Source: Cruoricaptor ignavus (GTDB taxonomy: Bacteria > Bacteroidota > Bacteroidia > Flavobacteriales > Weeksellaceae). From it: a stretch of 64,000 nucleotides of DNA. Positions 35,333 through 42,901 of this stretch are shown piece after piece (the first letter of the stretch is position 1; each line of letters opens with the position of its first letter). Position numbers and translations under genes: made by a program. The stretch lies in NCBI RefSeq assembly GCF_900141665.1, contig NZ_FQYI01000008.1, positions 59,558 through 123,557 on the forward strand, written 5' to 3'. The notes under the pieces were generated by a model. It was not told the origin of the DNA. It did no database searches and saw nothing but the letters and a program-made list of their open reading frames with translations.

Positions 35333-35908
35333 ATGAGCAATTACAAATTCCTTATCAACAAAGACAGCGAAGAAAATGTGTTCCGCGCTATCGACGCGGA
35401 CAGAATCGAAACCCTACGGGTTTCAGAAACTTACGACCAGTACGGTCAGCGGGTATCACCGGAAGACGCCGGTGCCTGCCTTTACCTTCTAACAGAAAAA
35501 GCCTGCGAAGTGGCTAAGAGTTTTCACCTCGAGCAGTATGAAGAGCGTGAATACAGAATGGGCGAGGCTATCCTGGCATATGAGGACAAAGCCTTCGATG
35601 AAGTTGTTGATGAAACAGAAGAAGGTGAAGATTATGAAAGAGACGAAGAAACCTGCGAGGGTTTCAACTACTGGGATGGCTCCAACTGGCAAACGGTTGT
35701 CATAAAATATAATCAGTCCGATTACTGGACTGGTTGGGAGATCGTGGATGATGAGGAGCTTGAAAAAAAGCTCAATCAAGCCATCGAAGATATGGAATTC
35801 GAGAGCGAAGGCGGCGGATTTCGCCGTTATACAGCGGACGGCTATGAAATAGAGGAATCCTTTTATAGCTCTTCCTGGGAAAGCTATTCCTTAAGGAAGA
35901 TAGATTAA
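35333..35908 (+). CDS. Hypothetical acidic protein
   Basis: This 191-residue, very acidic protein (about residues 85-110 are mostly Asp and Glu) has aromatic-rich segments (GFNYWDGSNWQTVVIKYN, SDYWTGWEIV). It has its own promoter and leader, between the late operon and the early region, so it may be expressed in the lysogen or early. High acidity is shared with DNA-mimic inhibitors, but no family is recognised. Confidence 0.6.
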   Translation: MSNYKFLINKDSEENVFRAIDADRIETLRVSETYDQYGQRVSPEDAGACLYLLTEKACEVAKSFHLEQYEEREYRMGEAILAYEDKAFDEVVDETEEGEDYERDEETCEGFNYWDGSNWQTVVIKYNQSDYWTGWEIVDDEELEKKLNQAIEDMEFESEGGGFRRYTADGYEIEESFYSSSWESYSLRKID

Positions 35909-35914
35909 AAAAAC

Positions 35915-35940
35915 GCCCTGCTGGTTGCAGCCGGCAGGGC
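35915..35940 (+). other. Hairpin after the acidic protein gene
   Basis: GCCCTGC (35915-35921) pairs with GCAGGGC (35934-35940), with inner pairs. No strong T-run follows on the plus strand, so it may be an attenuator or mRNA end. Confidence 0.5.
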
Positions 35941-35962
35941 TGCCTTTACGGCACAAAAATAA

Positions 35963-35994
35963 AACATTAACCGCCGCAAAAGCGGCACAAAAAT
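35963..35994 (+). promoter_or_regulatory. Leader element AAACATTAACCG + hairpin + ACAAAAA (copy 2)
   Basis: AAACATTAACC is followed by the hairpin GCCGC-AAAA-GCGGC and ACAAAAATAA, just before ATG 36001. Sequence outside the stem matches copy 1 at 35292-35323, and the stem is conserved as structure rather than sequence. Confidence 0.5.
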
Positions 35995-36000
35995 AATAAA

Positions 36001-36357
36001 ATGAAAAATTTAGAAACGGTTAAGCAGTTAACCGAGAAAAGAAACGAGATTGAAGCCGAAATCTTCAAACTCGAGAAAAAATTGAAAGACGAGAATTTGC
36101 CAATTCTCTACAAAGAGATATGCAACCTTTTAGATGGTTGCGGCAAAGGCTATGTTTCGGGCGACTACTACGCCCAATCCAGGTATTACAGCGATATACC
36201 TGGTGTTAAAAACATCAGACTTTCTGGAGATAGATTACATATTAAAGTAACTTCTCCAGCCGGTTATATGTTTCCAGAGCAGATAACCGTGAGAGAAAAA
36301 GACTTGTCCATAGATTTTTGGGTAAGTCGAAACTTCGACGACGAATTAGATTATTAA
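36001..36357 (+). CDS. Hypothetical protein with N-terminal coiled coil
   Basis: This 118-residue protein starts with a charged helix (TVKQLTEKRNEIEAEIFKLEKKL) followed by an alpha-beta part (SGDYYAQSRYYSDIPG, then RLHIKVTSPAGYM). It is followed by a terminator. It shares a leader element with the preceding gene, suggesting common control. No family recognised. Confidence 0.55.
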   Translation: MKNLETVKQLTEKRNEIEAEIFKLEKKLKDENLPILYKEICNLLDGCGKGYVSGDYYAQSRYYSDIPGVKNIRLSGDRLHIKVTSPAGYMFPEQITVREKDLSIDFWVSRNFDDELDY

Positions 36358-36366
36358 TTTAACCCA

Positions 36367-36404
36367 CCCTGCGCATCACGAAATGTTTTGCGCGGGGTTT
36401 TTAT
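36367..36404 (+). terminator. Terminator after the 36001 gene
   Basis: CCCTGCGC (36367-36374) pairs with GCGCGGGG (36390-36397, one G-U), followed by a T-rich run. Confidence 0.75.
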
Positions 36405-36414
36405 TTTAAAAATT

Positions 36415-36831
36415 ATGAAAACAACAACAGTAAGGCTCTCGGAAAACACTTCCGTGGAGCTGGCAAAGGACTTTGAAAACTTCACCACCGCCGTTCAGCT
36501 CATCCTGGAGCCGCACCGTAGGCTTAGGAAAGTGGTGATGAAGGAGTTGAAAGGATTATTCAGTAAGGAAGAAATCACCGCACTGGTGGACAGCCAGAAC
36601 GGTGTGATGCTAACGCCCGCCTTCATCTACAAGAAGGATTTCCTTATTGAACAGCTGGAAGATTTCGAGCTTTTCGAAAGCGGCATCAGCAGGCACGGTG
36701 CGGAGAAAGAGGAGTTGATTGAGAAACTAAGCGGCATCTCCAACTCGCAGGTGTATTTCTTGCTTCTGGAAATCCACGCATTCTGGAACTCGGGCGGAAA
36801 GCTGGATGATTTTGTAAAGCAGTTCGGATGA
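36415..36831 (+). CDS. Conserved hypothetical phage protein
   Basis: This 138-residue helical protein begins MKTTTVRLSENTSVELAKDF. ATG 36415 is preferred over an in-frame TTG at 36388 that lies in the terminator. It overlaps the next gene by four bases, so the two form a pair. The function is not evident. Confidence 0.6.
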   Translation: MKTTTVRLSENTSVELAKDFENFTTAVQLILEPHRRLRKVVMKELKGLFSKEEITALVDSQNGVMLTPAFIYKKDFLIEQLEDFELFESGISRHGAEKEELIEKLSGISNSQVYFLLLEIHAFWNSGGKLDDFVKQFG

Positions 36832-37448
36832 TTGTCAGCACGATGAGCGAGGCGGAGATGGTTTCGGAAATCCACAAGGATTTTCCGGAACTTGCCGTCT
36901 TCACGGAACTGAAGGACAAGGAATATCGCCGAGCAGTCATCAAGGCTTCCAAGTTTCCTTTCTTTATGCGCTTCTACAAGAAAACCAAGGGCGGGAATCG
37001 TTGGATGCTAATCTACGAGGCGAGGAAGAAGAAGGATAGGAAGAACAGCCGCATCCACTTCGTCTTGATGATTGATACGCCGCGCGGTTTCTGGGCATTG
37101 ATGCCTACCTATTTCGACGACCATATGCACTGTATCTTCTTTATGCCGCACTTCTTCAGCCGATACCGCCAAAGGTGCAATCTGGAAGAGAGCAGGGAGA
37201 ACTTGATTTACAAGTATTTCCGCCGAAATCCCGACTACATCTATGAAATCGCAACGAAGCAGGAAGGCGAGGTTTCTTGGCAGGAAGTTTACGGAAGTTG
37301 CAAGGATGGAGTGGCTCTCGGTGTGGCAACTGTGGAAGGCAATGTGTTCTTCAAGACTTTCATCACCTACGAAATGACGAAAGGGCAGCAGATTGAAACC
37401 TTTGCCCGAAACGAAGAGATACGGCGGGAATTGAGTGCGAAAAATTAA
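36828..37448 (+). CDS. Conserved hypothetical protein, partner of the preceding gene
   Basis: This 206-residue basic protein contains many aromatic residues (FPFFMRFYKKTKGGNRWMLIYEA) and repeated His/Phe patterns (DDHMHCIFFMPHFFSRYRQR). It overlaps the preceding gene by four bases, a coupling often seen in two-component modules, but no toxin or nuclease motif is clear. A plus-strand terminator follows directly. Confidence 0.6.
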   Translation: MIVSTMSEAEMVSEIHKDFPELAVFTELKDKEYRRAVIKASKFPFFMRFYKKTKGGNRWMLIYEARKKKDRKNSRIHFVLMIDTPRGFWALMPTYFDDHMHCIFFMPHFFSRYRQRCNLEESRENLIYKYFRRNPDYIYEIATKQEGEVSWQEVYGSCKDGVALGVATVEGNVFFKTFITYEMTKGQQIETFARNEEIRRELSAKN

Positions 37449-37477
37449 AGCGGTTACGGTTTGTAGCCGCTTTTTAA
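37448..37477 (+). terminator. Plus-strand terminator at the convergent junction
   Basis: AAGCGGTTA (37448-37456) pairs with TAGCCGCTT (37464-37472), one mismatch, followed by T. Confidence 0.8.
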
Positions 37478-37480
37478 ATA

Positions 37481-37513
37481 AAAAGCCACGCAGGGAATCC
37501 CCACGCGGCTTTT
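37481..37513 (-). terminator. Minus-strand terminator of the early operon
   Basis: AAAAGCCACG (37481-37490) pairs with CGCGGCTTTT (37504-37513), 9 of 10. On the minus strand a T-run follows. It faces the terminator at 37448-37477, isolating the late and early transcripts from each other. Confidence 0.75.
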
Positions 37514-37532
37514 CGAACGAGAAAAGCTTATT

Positions 37533-37694
37533 TTACGGATTTTGGTGAGATAAGGAAGGTTTGGTATGCTTATTTGTTTTAAGCCGCAACTTAATCTGCC
37601 TTTGGCTGAAGAGCGGCTCGGAGTCTTTCCTTGATTGTTTTCTTTTCAGAAGAATTTTATGTCCTTCCACGAAAATCCTTCCTTCCTTAGTCAT
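37533..37694 (-). CDS. Small basic protein, last gene of the minus-strand operon
   Basis: This 53-residue frame starts MTKEGRIFVEGHKILLKRKQ and is rich in Lys, Arg and Ser. It lies between the YD-repeat gene and the minus-strand terminator. An even smaller coiled-coil frame of 21 residues starting at a TTG (37779) precedes it. Support is position and composition only. Confidence 0.4.
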   Translation of the reverse strand: MTKEGRIFVEGHKILLKRKQSRKDSEPLFSQRQIKLRLKTNKHTKPSLSHQNP

Positions 37695-37782
37695 CTGTGG
37701 CGTTATCCTTCGGTTATTGGTTTTCCACCTGCTGTTTAAGTTCGTTTAATTGTTTTTCCAATTCATCGATTTTGCTCAATAA

Positions 37783-38184
37783 CTATTTTTCAGCATGATC
37801 CACAAACGCTTCAAATTCTTGTTTGGATACGCTTTTACCTTTTATTTCAAAACGTCCATTAGAATTTTTGAAAGTTAATTGATTTCCGCTCTTATCGTAG
37901 GTTCGTTCACTCCAATAGCCGTTGGAATTTTTTAAAGTCAGCAGATTTCCTTCCTCGTCATAGGTTCGTTCTTCCCAAAACCCAACAGAATTTTTTAAAG
38001 TCAGCAGATTTCCTTCCTCGTCATAGGTTCGTTCTTCCCAATAGCCATTGGACTCCTTATATGTCAGTCGGTTTCCTTTGTCGTCATAGGTATATTCAGA
38101 CCAAGAACCGTCGTCATTAATAACTTTCTTATAAGCGATTACATCGCTATTAATGTGGTAGTATAGAATTGTTTGTGTTTGCAT
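37783..38184 (-). CDS. YD-repeat (RHS-like) small protein
   Basis: This 133-residue protein consists mostly of about five 20-residue YD-type repeats (consensus ERTYDEEGNLLTLKNSNGYW). Two adjacent units are identical over 50 bases at the DNA level, showing recent repeat expansion. It has no signal peptide and no C-terminal toxin domain; the last 25 residues (GRFEIKGKSVSKQEFEAFVD) form a different ending. The role is unknown. Confidence 0.75.
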   Translation of the reverse strand: MQTQTILYYHINSDVIAYKKVINDDGSWSEYTYDDKGNRLTYKESNGYWEERTYDEEGNLLTLKNSVGFWEERTYDEEGNLLTLKNSNGYWSERTYDKSGNQLTFKNSNGRFEIKGKSVSKQEFEAFVDHAEK

Positions 38185-38201
38185 TTTTTTATTTATTTTT
38201 T

Positions 38202-38525
38202 TTAGTTATCTTCCTTCCCATTTTTTAAAAAATTGTCAAGCCTTTCACCTCCCATAGGTTCCGTGAACAATTCCCCTGACTCGAAAAATACTTTGCCAGG
38301 TTCCACTACCGCATAGATTTCGTCTGTCACCCATATCTGAAAACCAGATTGGTTCGATACTGAGAATTCTGCTCCCTTGATCGGTACCTTTATGATACCT
38401 CCTTGATCAAATACATCTTTTCCAAGTTCAAATGCCACTCGAATTCTCTTACTAACAATCTTTTCGTCCATATGGAATACTACGGATTCTCCAGGGTTTT
38501 CTGAATATGCCTTTAGGTTTGTCAT
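38202..38525 (-). CDS. Hypothetical phage protein
   Basis: This 107-residue, mainly beta protein (GESVVFHMDEKIVSKRIRVA, then GFQIWVTDEIYAVVEPGKVF) has no recognised family. It lies in a run of accessory genes at the distal end of the early operon, 9 bases after the 38535 gene. Confidence 0.55.
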   Translation of the reverse strand: MTNLKAYSENPGESVVFHMDEKIVSKRIRVAFELGKDVFDQGGIIKVPIKGAEFSVSNQSGFQIWVTDEIYAVVEPGKVFFESGELFTEPMGGERLDNFLKNGKEDN

Positions 38526-38534
38526 CTTTAACTT

Positions 38535-38990
38535 TTAAAAAATATTTTCAAGTGTTTTTCTCTCCACATTGTGGTCTCTATTAATAGCCTTCCTCGTCAC
38601 TTTTGAACGGCTAATCTGAATATCGAATTCAGGTTCATCCCCTTTCATGATTGTGCGCATAAATCCTTTACTACCTTCGGGTATGTCTTCGCCTTCCGTT
38701 GCCCAATTAATTAAAGCGTGAATGAATTGCTGATTGACTTCTTTTTTTGCAAGCCACTCATTACCTTTTGAAATTCCAACAAATGGTGTTTGTGTAAGTG
38801 GTGAAATCCCGAAATTAATCATTCTGAAAATACCATCAACTATTTCGTGGAAAGTATCGATACCAATACCCCATTTTTCATCAAGTGCATTTTCTGTAAT
38901 AGCATAATCCTCATCTGGATTTTCTGTGTTTGTAAGAACATCAGCAATTTCTTTCGCTTCTTCCCAATCTAATTTTACTGTTTTTGACAT
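38535..38990 (-). CDS. Hypothetical phage protein
   Basis: This 151-residue, mixed helical protein (DWEEAKEIADVLTNTENPDE, then DEKWGIGIDTFHEIVDGIFR) has no family I recognise. Distal early operon position suggests an accessory role. Confidence 0.55.
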   Translation of the reverse strand: MSKTVKLDWEEAKEIADVLTNTENPDEDYAITENALDEKWGIGIDTFHEIVDGIFRMINFGISPLTQTPFVGISKGNEWLAKKEVNQQFIHALINWATEGEDIPEGSKGFMRTIMKGDEPEFDIQISRSKVTRKAINRDHNVERKTLENIF

Positions 38991-39084
38991 TTGATTTTAT
39001 TTAATTTTTGTTTGTTAATGTGAACTACCCACTACCCTAAAGGCGAAGGGGATTTCTTGGATGATCATTTTTATTTACAATTTT

Positions 39085-39795
39085 TTACAAACCAAATTTG
39101 ATTATAGCGACTTCGATTATGGCGAGGTATTCCTTTGCGTGCTTATTGTCGCCGTGCGTTTTTCTGACTTCCTTTTCAAACTCGTCTATAGAACCCGTGA
39201 AGCATCCGCAGTTGACCTTTATGTTGCCACCACCTTCCCTGAAGAAAGTCGTCGTGCGATTGTGCGAGCCGAAGTTCTGGAAGCTGCAGAAGTCATCGTT
39301 GGATGTAATTGTGGCGTTTCCCGAAATCCACGACATTACTTGAAGACTCGCAACTCCATTAACCCATGCGTTTCCTAAGATTCTTGAATAACCGCTAACC
39401 ACAGCGTGATCAAAGACCTTGGCATCGTCTTGAATAATTACATGGTCAAAAGCGTAAGCACTGCCAAAAACATGTGCGTTTCCATAAACCCTTGCGTAGC
39501 CGTAAACTCGTGCTCTTCCATAAACCCACGCTTCTCCAGAGACTAATGCATTTCCATAAACTAATGCATCCCCGGTAACCAATGCGTTATTTAAAATTTG
39601 GGCATTACCGAATACTTGTGCATTGTCACCGACCCAAGCGTTGCCTGATAGATTGGTTTCTTTCTCAACCCATCCCCCTAATTCTCCTTCGGTTGCATAC
39701 ATTGAATCTCTCGTGGCTTGAATCCTGAATAATTTTACCCCCATAGAGTTCACTATGGATTCCTCCGTTAGTTTAAAGTGTTTTTCCGTGTTCAT
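39085..39795 (-). CDS. Left-handed beta-helix (hexapeptide repeat) protein
   Basis: This 236-residue protein contains about 18 hexapeptide turns from residue 45 to 165 (GNAWVG, DNAQVF, GNAQIL, VYGRAR, VYGYAR and so on), which would build a left-handed beta-helix. The N-terminal 40 residues include LFRIQATRDS and GELGGWVEK, seen in phage 'polymer-forming'-like proteins, and the C terminus is alpha-beta. It is intracellular as no signal is present. The function is unknown. Confidence 0.75.
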   Translation of the reverse strand: MNTEKHFKLTEESIVNSMGVKLFRIQATRDSMYATEGELGGWVEKETNLSGNAWVGDNAQVFGNAQILNNALVTGDALVYGNALVSGEAWVYGRARVYGYARVYGNAHVFGSAYAFDHVIIQDDAKVFDHAVVSGYSRILGNAWVNGVASLQVMSWISGNATITSNDDFCSFQNFGSHNRTTTFFREGGGNIKVNCGCFTGSIDEFEKEVRKTHGDNKHAKEYLAIIEVAIIKFGL

Positions 39796-39806
39796 TTTAG
39801 TTGGTT

Positions 39807-40451
39807 TTAAAAAAAATCCTGTGGTCTAAATAGTGATAATTGTGCGGTGTGTCTTTTTATTCGTGCAATAGCGGCATCGTAATAGTGTTTGTCCAGCTCG
39901 CAGCCTGTCAATTCAAATCCGTAATCGTGGCAGGCGATAGCGATACTTCCCGAACCTAAGTGAGTATCAAGTATTTTATCGCCTTGCTTTGCATATTTGT
40001 CTAAAAGCCATTTGTAAAGTGCTACGGGTTTTTGGGTGATATGCCTTTTTGTCCCGTCAATATCTGGTAATGTACTTAATCGTTTAAAAATTCTTGTGTT
40101 GTTTTTTATTGAACACCAAGCCATTTCTGCTTCAGAAAAAGACCTATTAGGGTTTAATTTATCCCATATAATCCAATTATTATTAAGAGGCAATGGAAAG
40201 TAATTTCCACCCCAAATTATTTGATTTTTTGAAACTCTGAAAAGTTCATTAAAATATTCATCATTAGGAATATTTGAATCCCAAGATTTACCCTTTATAA
40301 ATTTATGATTACCACTTCCCATGGTCATATTTGCCGCGTTTATACCATAAGGCGGATCCACAATAGCTAAGTCGAAATACTTATCAGGATAGCGCGCCAT
40401 TAAAGCCATGTTATCCTCGTTGGTTATTGTTATTTTATCGGTAATTTTCAT
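39807..40451 (-). CDS. DNA methyltransferase (beta class, N6-adenine or N4-cytosine)
   Basis: This 214-residue methyltransferase has the catalytic DPPYG at 32-36, followed later by the target-proximal HITQKP (near 137) and the SAM-binding LDTHLGSGSIAIAC (161-174). Catalytic motif before SAM motif defines the beta class. No cognate endonuclease is nearby, so it is a solitary phage methylase, probably protecting phage DNA or regulating it. It overlaps ninG by four bases. Confidence 0.9.
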   Translation of the reverse strand: MKITDKITITNEDNMALMARYPDKYFDLAIVDPPYGINAANMTMGSGNHKFIKGKSWDSNIPNDEYFNELFRVSKNQIIWGGNYFPLPLNNNWIIWDKLNPNRSFSEAEMAWCSIKNNTRIFKRLSTLPDIDGTKRHITQKPVALYKWLLDKYAKQGDKILDTHLGSGSIAIACHDYGFELTGCELDKHYYDAAIARIKRHTAQLSLFRPQDFF

Positions 40452-40990
40452 AAATATTTAGTTTTGTCCTTGTAAAACCTTATCAAGTCTCTTATTTCTG
40501 GAATGCTCAATTTTCCGCTTCCGTTGTCGTTTTCCAGCCTTTCCACAGCCTCCTTCCCAATTCTCGCAACCAATCCCTTGCGGTATTCAATCAGGTTTCC
40601 GTGCAGGTTTCGGTTGCAGGGAACGCACTGCCCCCAAACATTATCTTCGTTAAACCTAAGGTGTGGTGCGCTGCCGACGCTTCGGTAATGCCCAGCGTCA
40701 AACTTCCTCCCCGCGATCGACCTTCCGCAGCTGATGCAGGGCTTGTCCTTGTCCCGCTCCCTGATGAATCGGTTGAATACCGTTTGCAGCTCTTTTAGCC
40801 ACTCTCTGTGTGTTTTGAGCCCTTCCCTCTGTTTTTTAATTTCCTTCCGATTTTGCGCCGCTTCCTTGCGTAATTTAGCCTGTTCTCTCCTGTTGGCGTA
40901 TTCGATGGCGCAGCGAGGAGAGCAGACAGACTGCAGCGGTCTGGTTGGCGTGAATTTTTTCTTGCAGCTTTTGCAGGTTTTCGGCTTCAA
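40448..40990 (-). CDS. NinG/Rap-like recombination protein
   Basis: This 180-residue protein resembles lambda NinG (Rap), a nuclease acting on recombination intermediates. An N-terminal zinc-like cluster (CKSCKKKF, then CSPRC) is followed by a Lys-rich helix and a second cluster with HNH-like elements (CISCGRSIAGRKFDAGHYR, then CVPCNRNLHGN). Position beside replication genes fits. Confidence 0.85.
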   Translation of the reverse strand: MKPKTCKSCKKKFTPTRPLQSVCSPRCAIEYANRREQAKLRKEAAQNRKEIKKQREGLKTHREWLKELQTVFNRFIRERDKDKPCISCGRSIAGRKFDAGHYRSVGSAPHLRFNEDNVWGQCVPCNRNLHGNLIEYRKGLVARIGKEAVERLENDNGSGKLSIPEIRDLIRFYKDKTKYL

Positions 40991-41226
40991 GTCCTTACTT
41001 TTGGTTTGTTTAACATAAATAGATTTCCCTTGCTGCCATCTCGCACTCGGATTTCCTTGCCTTCATAAAGCGGCTTTAACGCCCGCCTTACTTCCTTCCA
41101 AGATTTTCCGCTCTCCCGCATCAATTCAGGCGCATAAACCCCGTTATTTCCGCCCGAGGATGTATATCTATCAGATATAATTTTAAATAGAATTTTGCTC
41201 AGTTTCTCGCAGTCTGCCGACTTCAT
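40987..41226 (-). CDS. Winged-helix-like small protein
   Basis: This 79-residue protein has a helix-rich start and a wing-like end (WKEVRRALKPLYEGKEIRVRDG). It overlaps ninG by four bases and the 41183 gene by 44. A perfect 17-bp palindrome (41163-41179) lies within its coding sequence. Likely a DNA-binding regulator. Confidence 0.5.
   Translation of the reverse strand: MKSADCEKLSKILFKIISDRYTSSGGNNGVYAPELMRESGKSWKEVRRALKPLYEGKEIRVRDGSKGNLFMLNKPKVRT
41163..41179. promoter_or_regulatory. 17-bp palindrome TATATCTATCAGATATA (copy in the 40987 gene)
   Basis: The 7-bp perfect arms TATATCT/AGATATA are separated by ATC. It is identical to 43723-43739, with a near copy at 16173-16189. It looks like an operator for a dimeric regulator. 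Confidence 0.5.
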
Positions 41227-41548
41227 TTCGTAATCTGTATATCTCTGCTGTTTTCCTGCTGTTCATCTCCATCATTTTTTCCATCTCAAATTCAAGAACG
41301 GTAAGCGTGTCGGAAACTTCCCTCAACGCTTTATACCACTTCTTGTTTTGGTTGTCCACGAGCGCCTTCCCTGCCTGAATTCCATCCTTGCCCTTCATCA
41401 CATTACTATCAGTCATATTTAGAAAGTCATTAATAACTGACCAGCATTCACGGATTTTGCCCTTCCTGCCCTGCAATTCAATTTGGTTGTCGTAGGTGTC
41501 AATCCTCGCATCCCACCCCTTCATCCAATTCTTAAAATGGTAAACCAT
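41183..41548 (-). CDS. Hypothetical coiled-coil phage protein
   Basis: This 121-residue protein is counted from ATG 41548, starting MVYHFKNWMKGWDARID; ATG 41569 is also in frame. The C-terminal half is a coiled coil (VLEFEMEKMMEMNSRKTAEI). It overlaps both neighbours in the operon. No family recognised. Confidence 0.5.
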   Translation of the reverse strand: MVYHFKNWMKGWDARIDTYDNQIELQGRKGKIRECWSVINDFLNMTDSNVMKGKDGIQAGKALVDNQNKKWYKALREVSDTLTVLEFEMEKMMEMNSRKTAEIYRLRNEVGRLRETEQNSI

Positions 41549-42629
41549 CGTGTTCTCCTTCTGTTTCATAATAGTTTGTAGTTTCAAATGCCTGCTCAGG
41601 CGTTGGTCTTATCTCTTCAATGTTTATCGCCACATTTGGCTTCCTGCCGTAAAACTTTGTGCAGTCCGCAAACATTGCCTCGCCAAGTTCATCCTTCTCA
41701 TAATACCTTCTGCTCCGCCAGTCGTAGAATATCTCATATTTTCCCCACTTGGCGATGCCCTCGGGCTTTATCTTTAAGATGTGAATGTCTGTTTGGTTTG
41801 GGAAGATCACTTCCTTATTGTCGCTCTCATCAATCCACCTACCTCCCTCATCCACTGTTGGCGTTGGTCTATGGACAAGCACTTGCAACATAGCCTTGCG
41901 ATTATTGTTCTTACCGCCATAAAATTCATCTGCAAGAGCAATTAGTTTCTTGCGCTTGCCTGATTTATCTGTAAACTTCGCCGTTTCGGAAACATGGTTT
42001 ACCGCTATGTCAAACCGATTGTTTTCCTCCGCCTCAAGATTAAATCTGTTCAACACCCTCAGCACTTCTTCAGCCTTAGGCTCAAAATCCTGAACATCAT
42101 ACACAGGGTCAATCACCAGGCTATCGAACCGAATATCATACGCTTTTTCAGCATCATACAACTCTTTATAGATGTTGTCCAAGGTGTTGTATGTGGTATC
42201 CTTTCTGTTTTGCCTGAATATGTAAAGTTTATCCAGCAGGAAGTGCTCCGCTTCATCCGCTTCCGAATCGGTCATTGCGTAGGGATTAGGCTTCCCATCA
42301 GGCCGTATCTTAGCGTATGGCTTACCGATGTAGTAGCCGCAGAATTGCGTGAACACCTTCTCTATGTCGCCTGATTCCGTGCTGAATAATGCCACTTTGA
42401 AATTATGCTTCTCAATCATCTGAATTACCAACTCGTTACAGAATTGTGATTTTCCGTGGTTTGGCTCGCCACCAATCATAAGTGTGCATTTCCTGCTTCC
42501 CTGCAACAATCTTCCTTTGTCGTATTGATTCCAAGACTTAAATCCGAAAGTTACTGGGTCAAGTTCTCCATTCTCACGCAGTTCACGCATCCTGCGCTGA
42601 ATATTCCCGTTAATCGCCTGAAAACTCAT
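41532..42629 (-). CDS. DnaB/RecA-fold replicative ATPase
   Basis: This 365-residue ATPase is probably the phage replicative helicase or a helicase-like component. Walker A is GGEPNHGKS (53-61), Walker B is LVIDP (171-175). A Gln/His sensor (IAVNHVSE, near 215-222) fits the DnaB/KaiC core. No DnaB N-terminal domain is present. It ends in an acidic tip (EGEHDGLPF) resembling the C-terminal tip of SSB. It overlaps the next upstream gene by four bases. Confidence 0.8.
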   Translation of the reverse strand: MSFQAINGNIQRRMRELRENGELDPVTFGFKSWNQYDKGRLLQGSRKCTLMIGGEPNHGKSQFCNELVIQMIEKHNFKVALFSTESGDIEKVFTQFCGYYIGKPYAKIRPDGKPNPYAMTDSEADEAEHFLLDKLYIFRQNRKDTTYNTLDNIYKELYDAEKAYDIRFDSLVIDPVYDVQDFEPKAEEVLRVLNRFNLEAEENNRFDIAVNHVSETAKFTDKSGKRKKLIALADEFYGGKNNNRKAMLQVLVHRPTPTVDEGGRWIDESDNKEVIFPNQTDIHILKIKPEGIAKWGKYEIFYDWRSRRYYEKDELGEAMFADCTKFYGRKPNVAINIEEIRPTPEQAFETTNYYETEGEHDGLPF

Positions 42630-42901
42630 ACATCAAAAACTCCTCTGTAAACTGTTGATTTCTGTGGTGCGAGGTTTTCCGTGAAGTTTCTCGCCGCCTT
42701 TTGCGGATAATAAGGTGTCACTCCAGTGAAGAATTTATTCATCAGGCTTGAAACCATCCTTGGTGTTACGCCATCGCAATACTTCACGATGCAGGAAGCC
42801 CACTTCAAAACATCCTCTTCTTTCATCTCGGTGTTTGATAGCAGATTAATGTCTTTCATCTCCTCAGCTATTTCAATAACTAATCTTTCCAAGTTTTCCA
42901 T
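42626..42901 (-). CDS. Small replication-region protein
   Basis: This 91-residue helical protein lies between initiator and DnaB-like genes, overlapping both. Synteny suggests a helicase loader or adaptor, but no ATPase motif is present and I do not recognise the family. Confidence 0.5.
   Translation of the reverse strand: MENLERLVIEIAEEMKDINLLSNTEMKEEDVLKWASCIVKYCDGVTPRMVSSLMNKFFTGVTPYYPQKAARNFTENLAPQKSTVYRGVFDV

Noticed and set aside
37561..37749. 62-codon hydrophobic plus frame in the convergent junction
   Set aside because: It lies antisense to the small basic minus-strand gene and beyond the plus-strand terminator.
37783..38184. RHS-type polymorphic toxin
   Set aside because: No signal peptide, no RHS shell, no core PxxxxDPxGL cleavage motif and no C-terminal toxin domain; it is only a short string of YD repeats.
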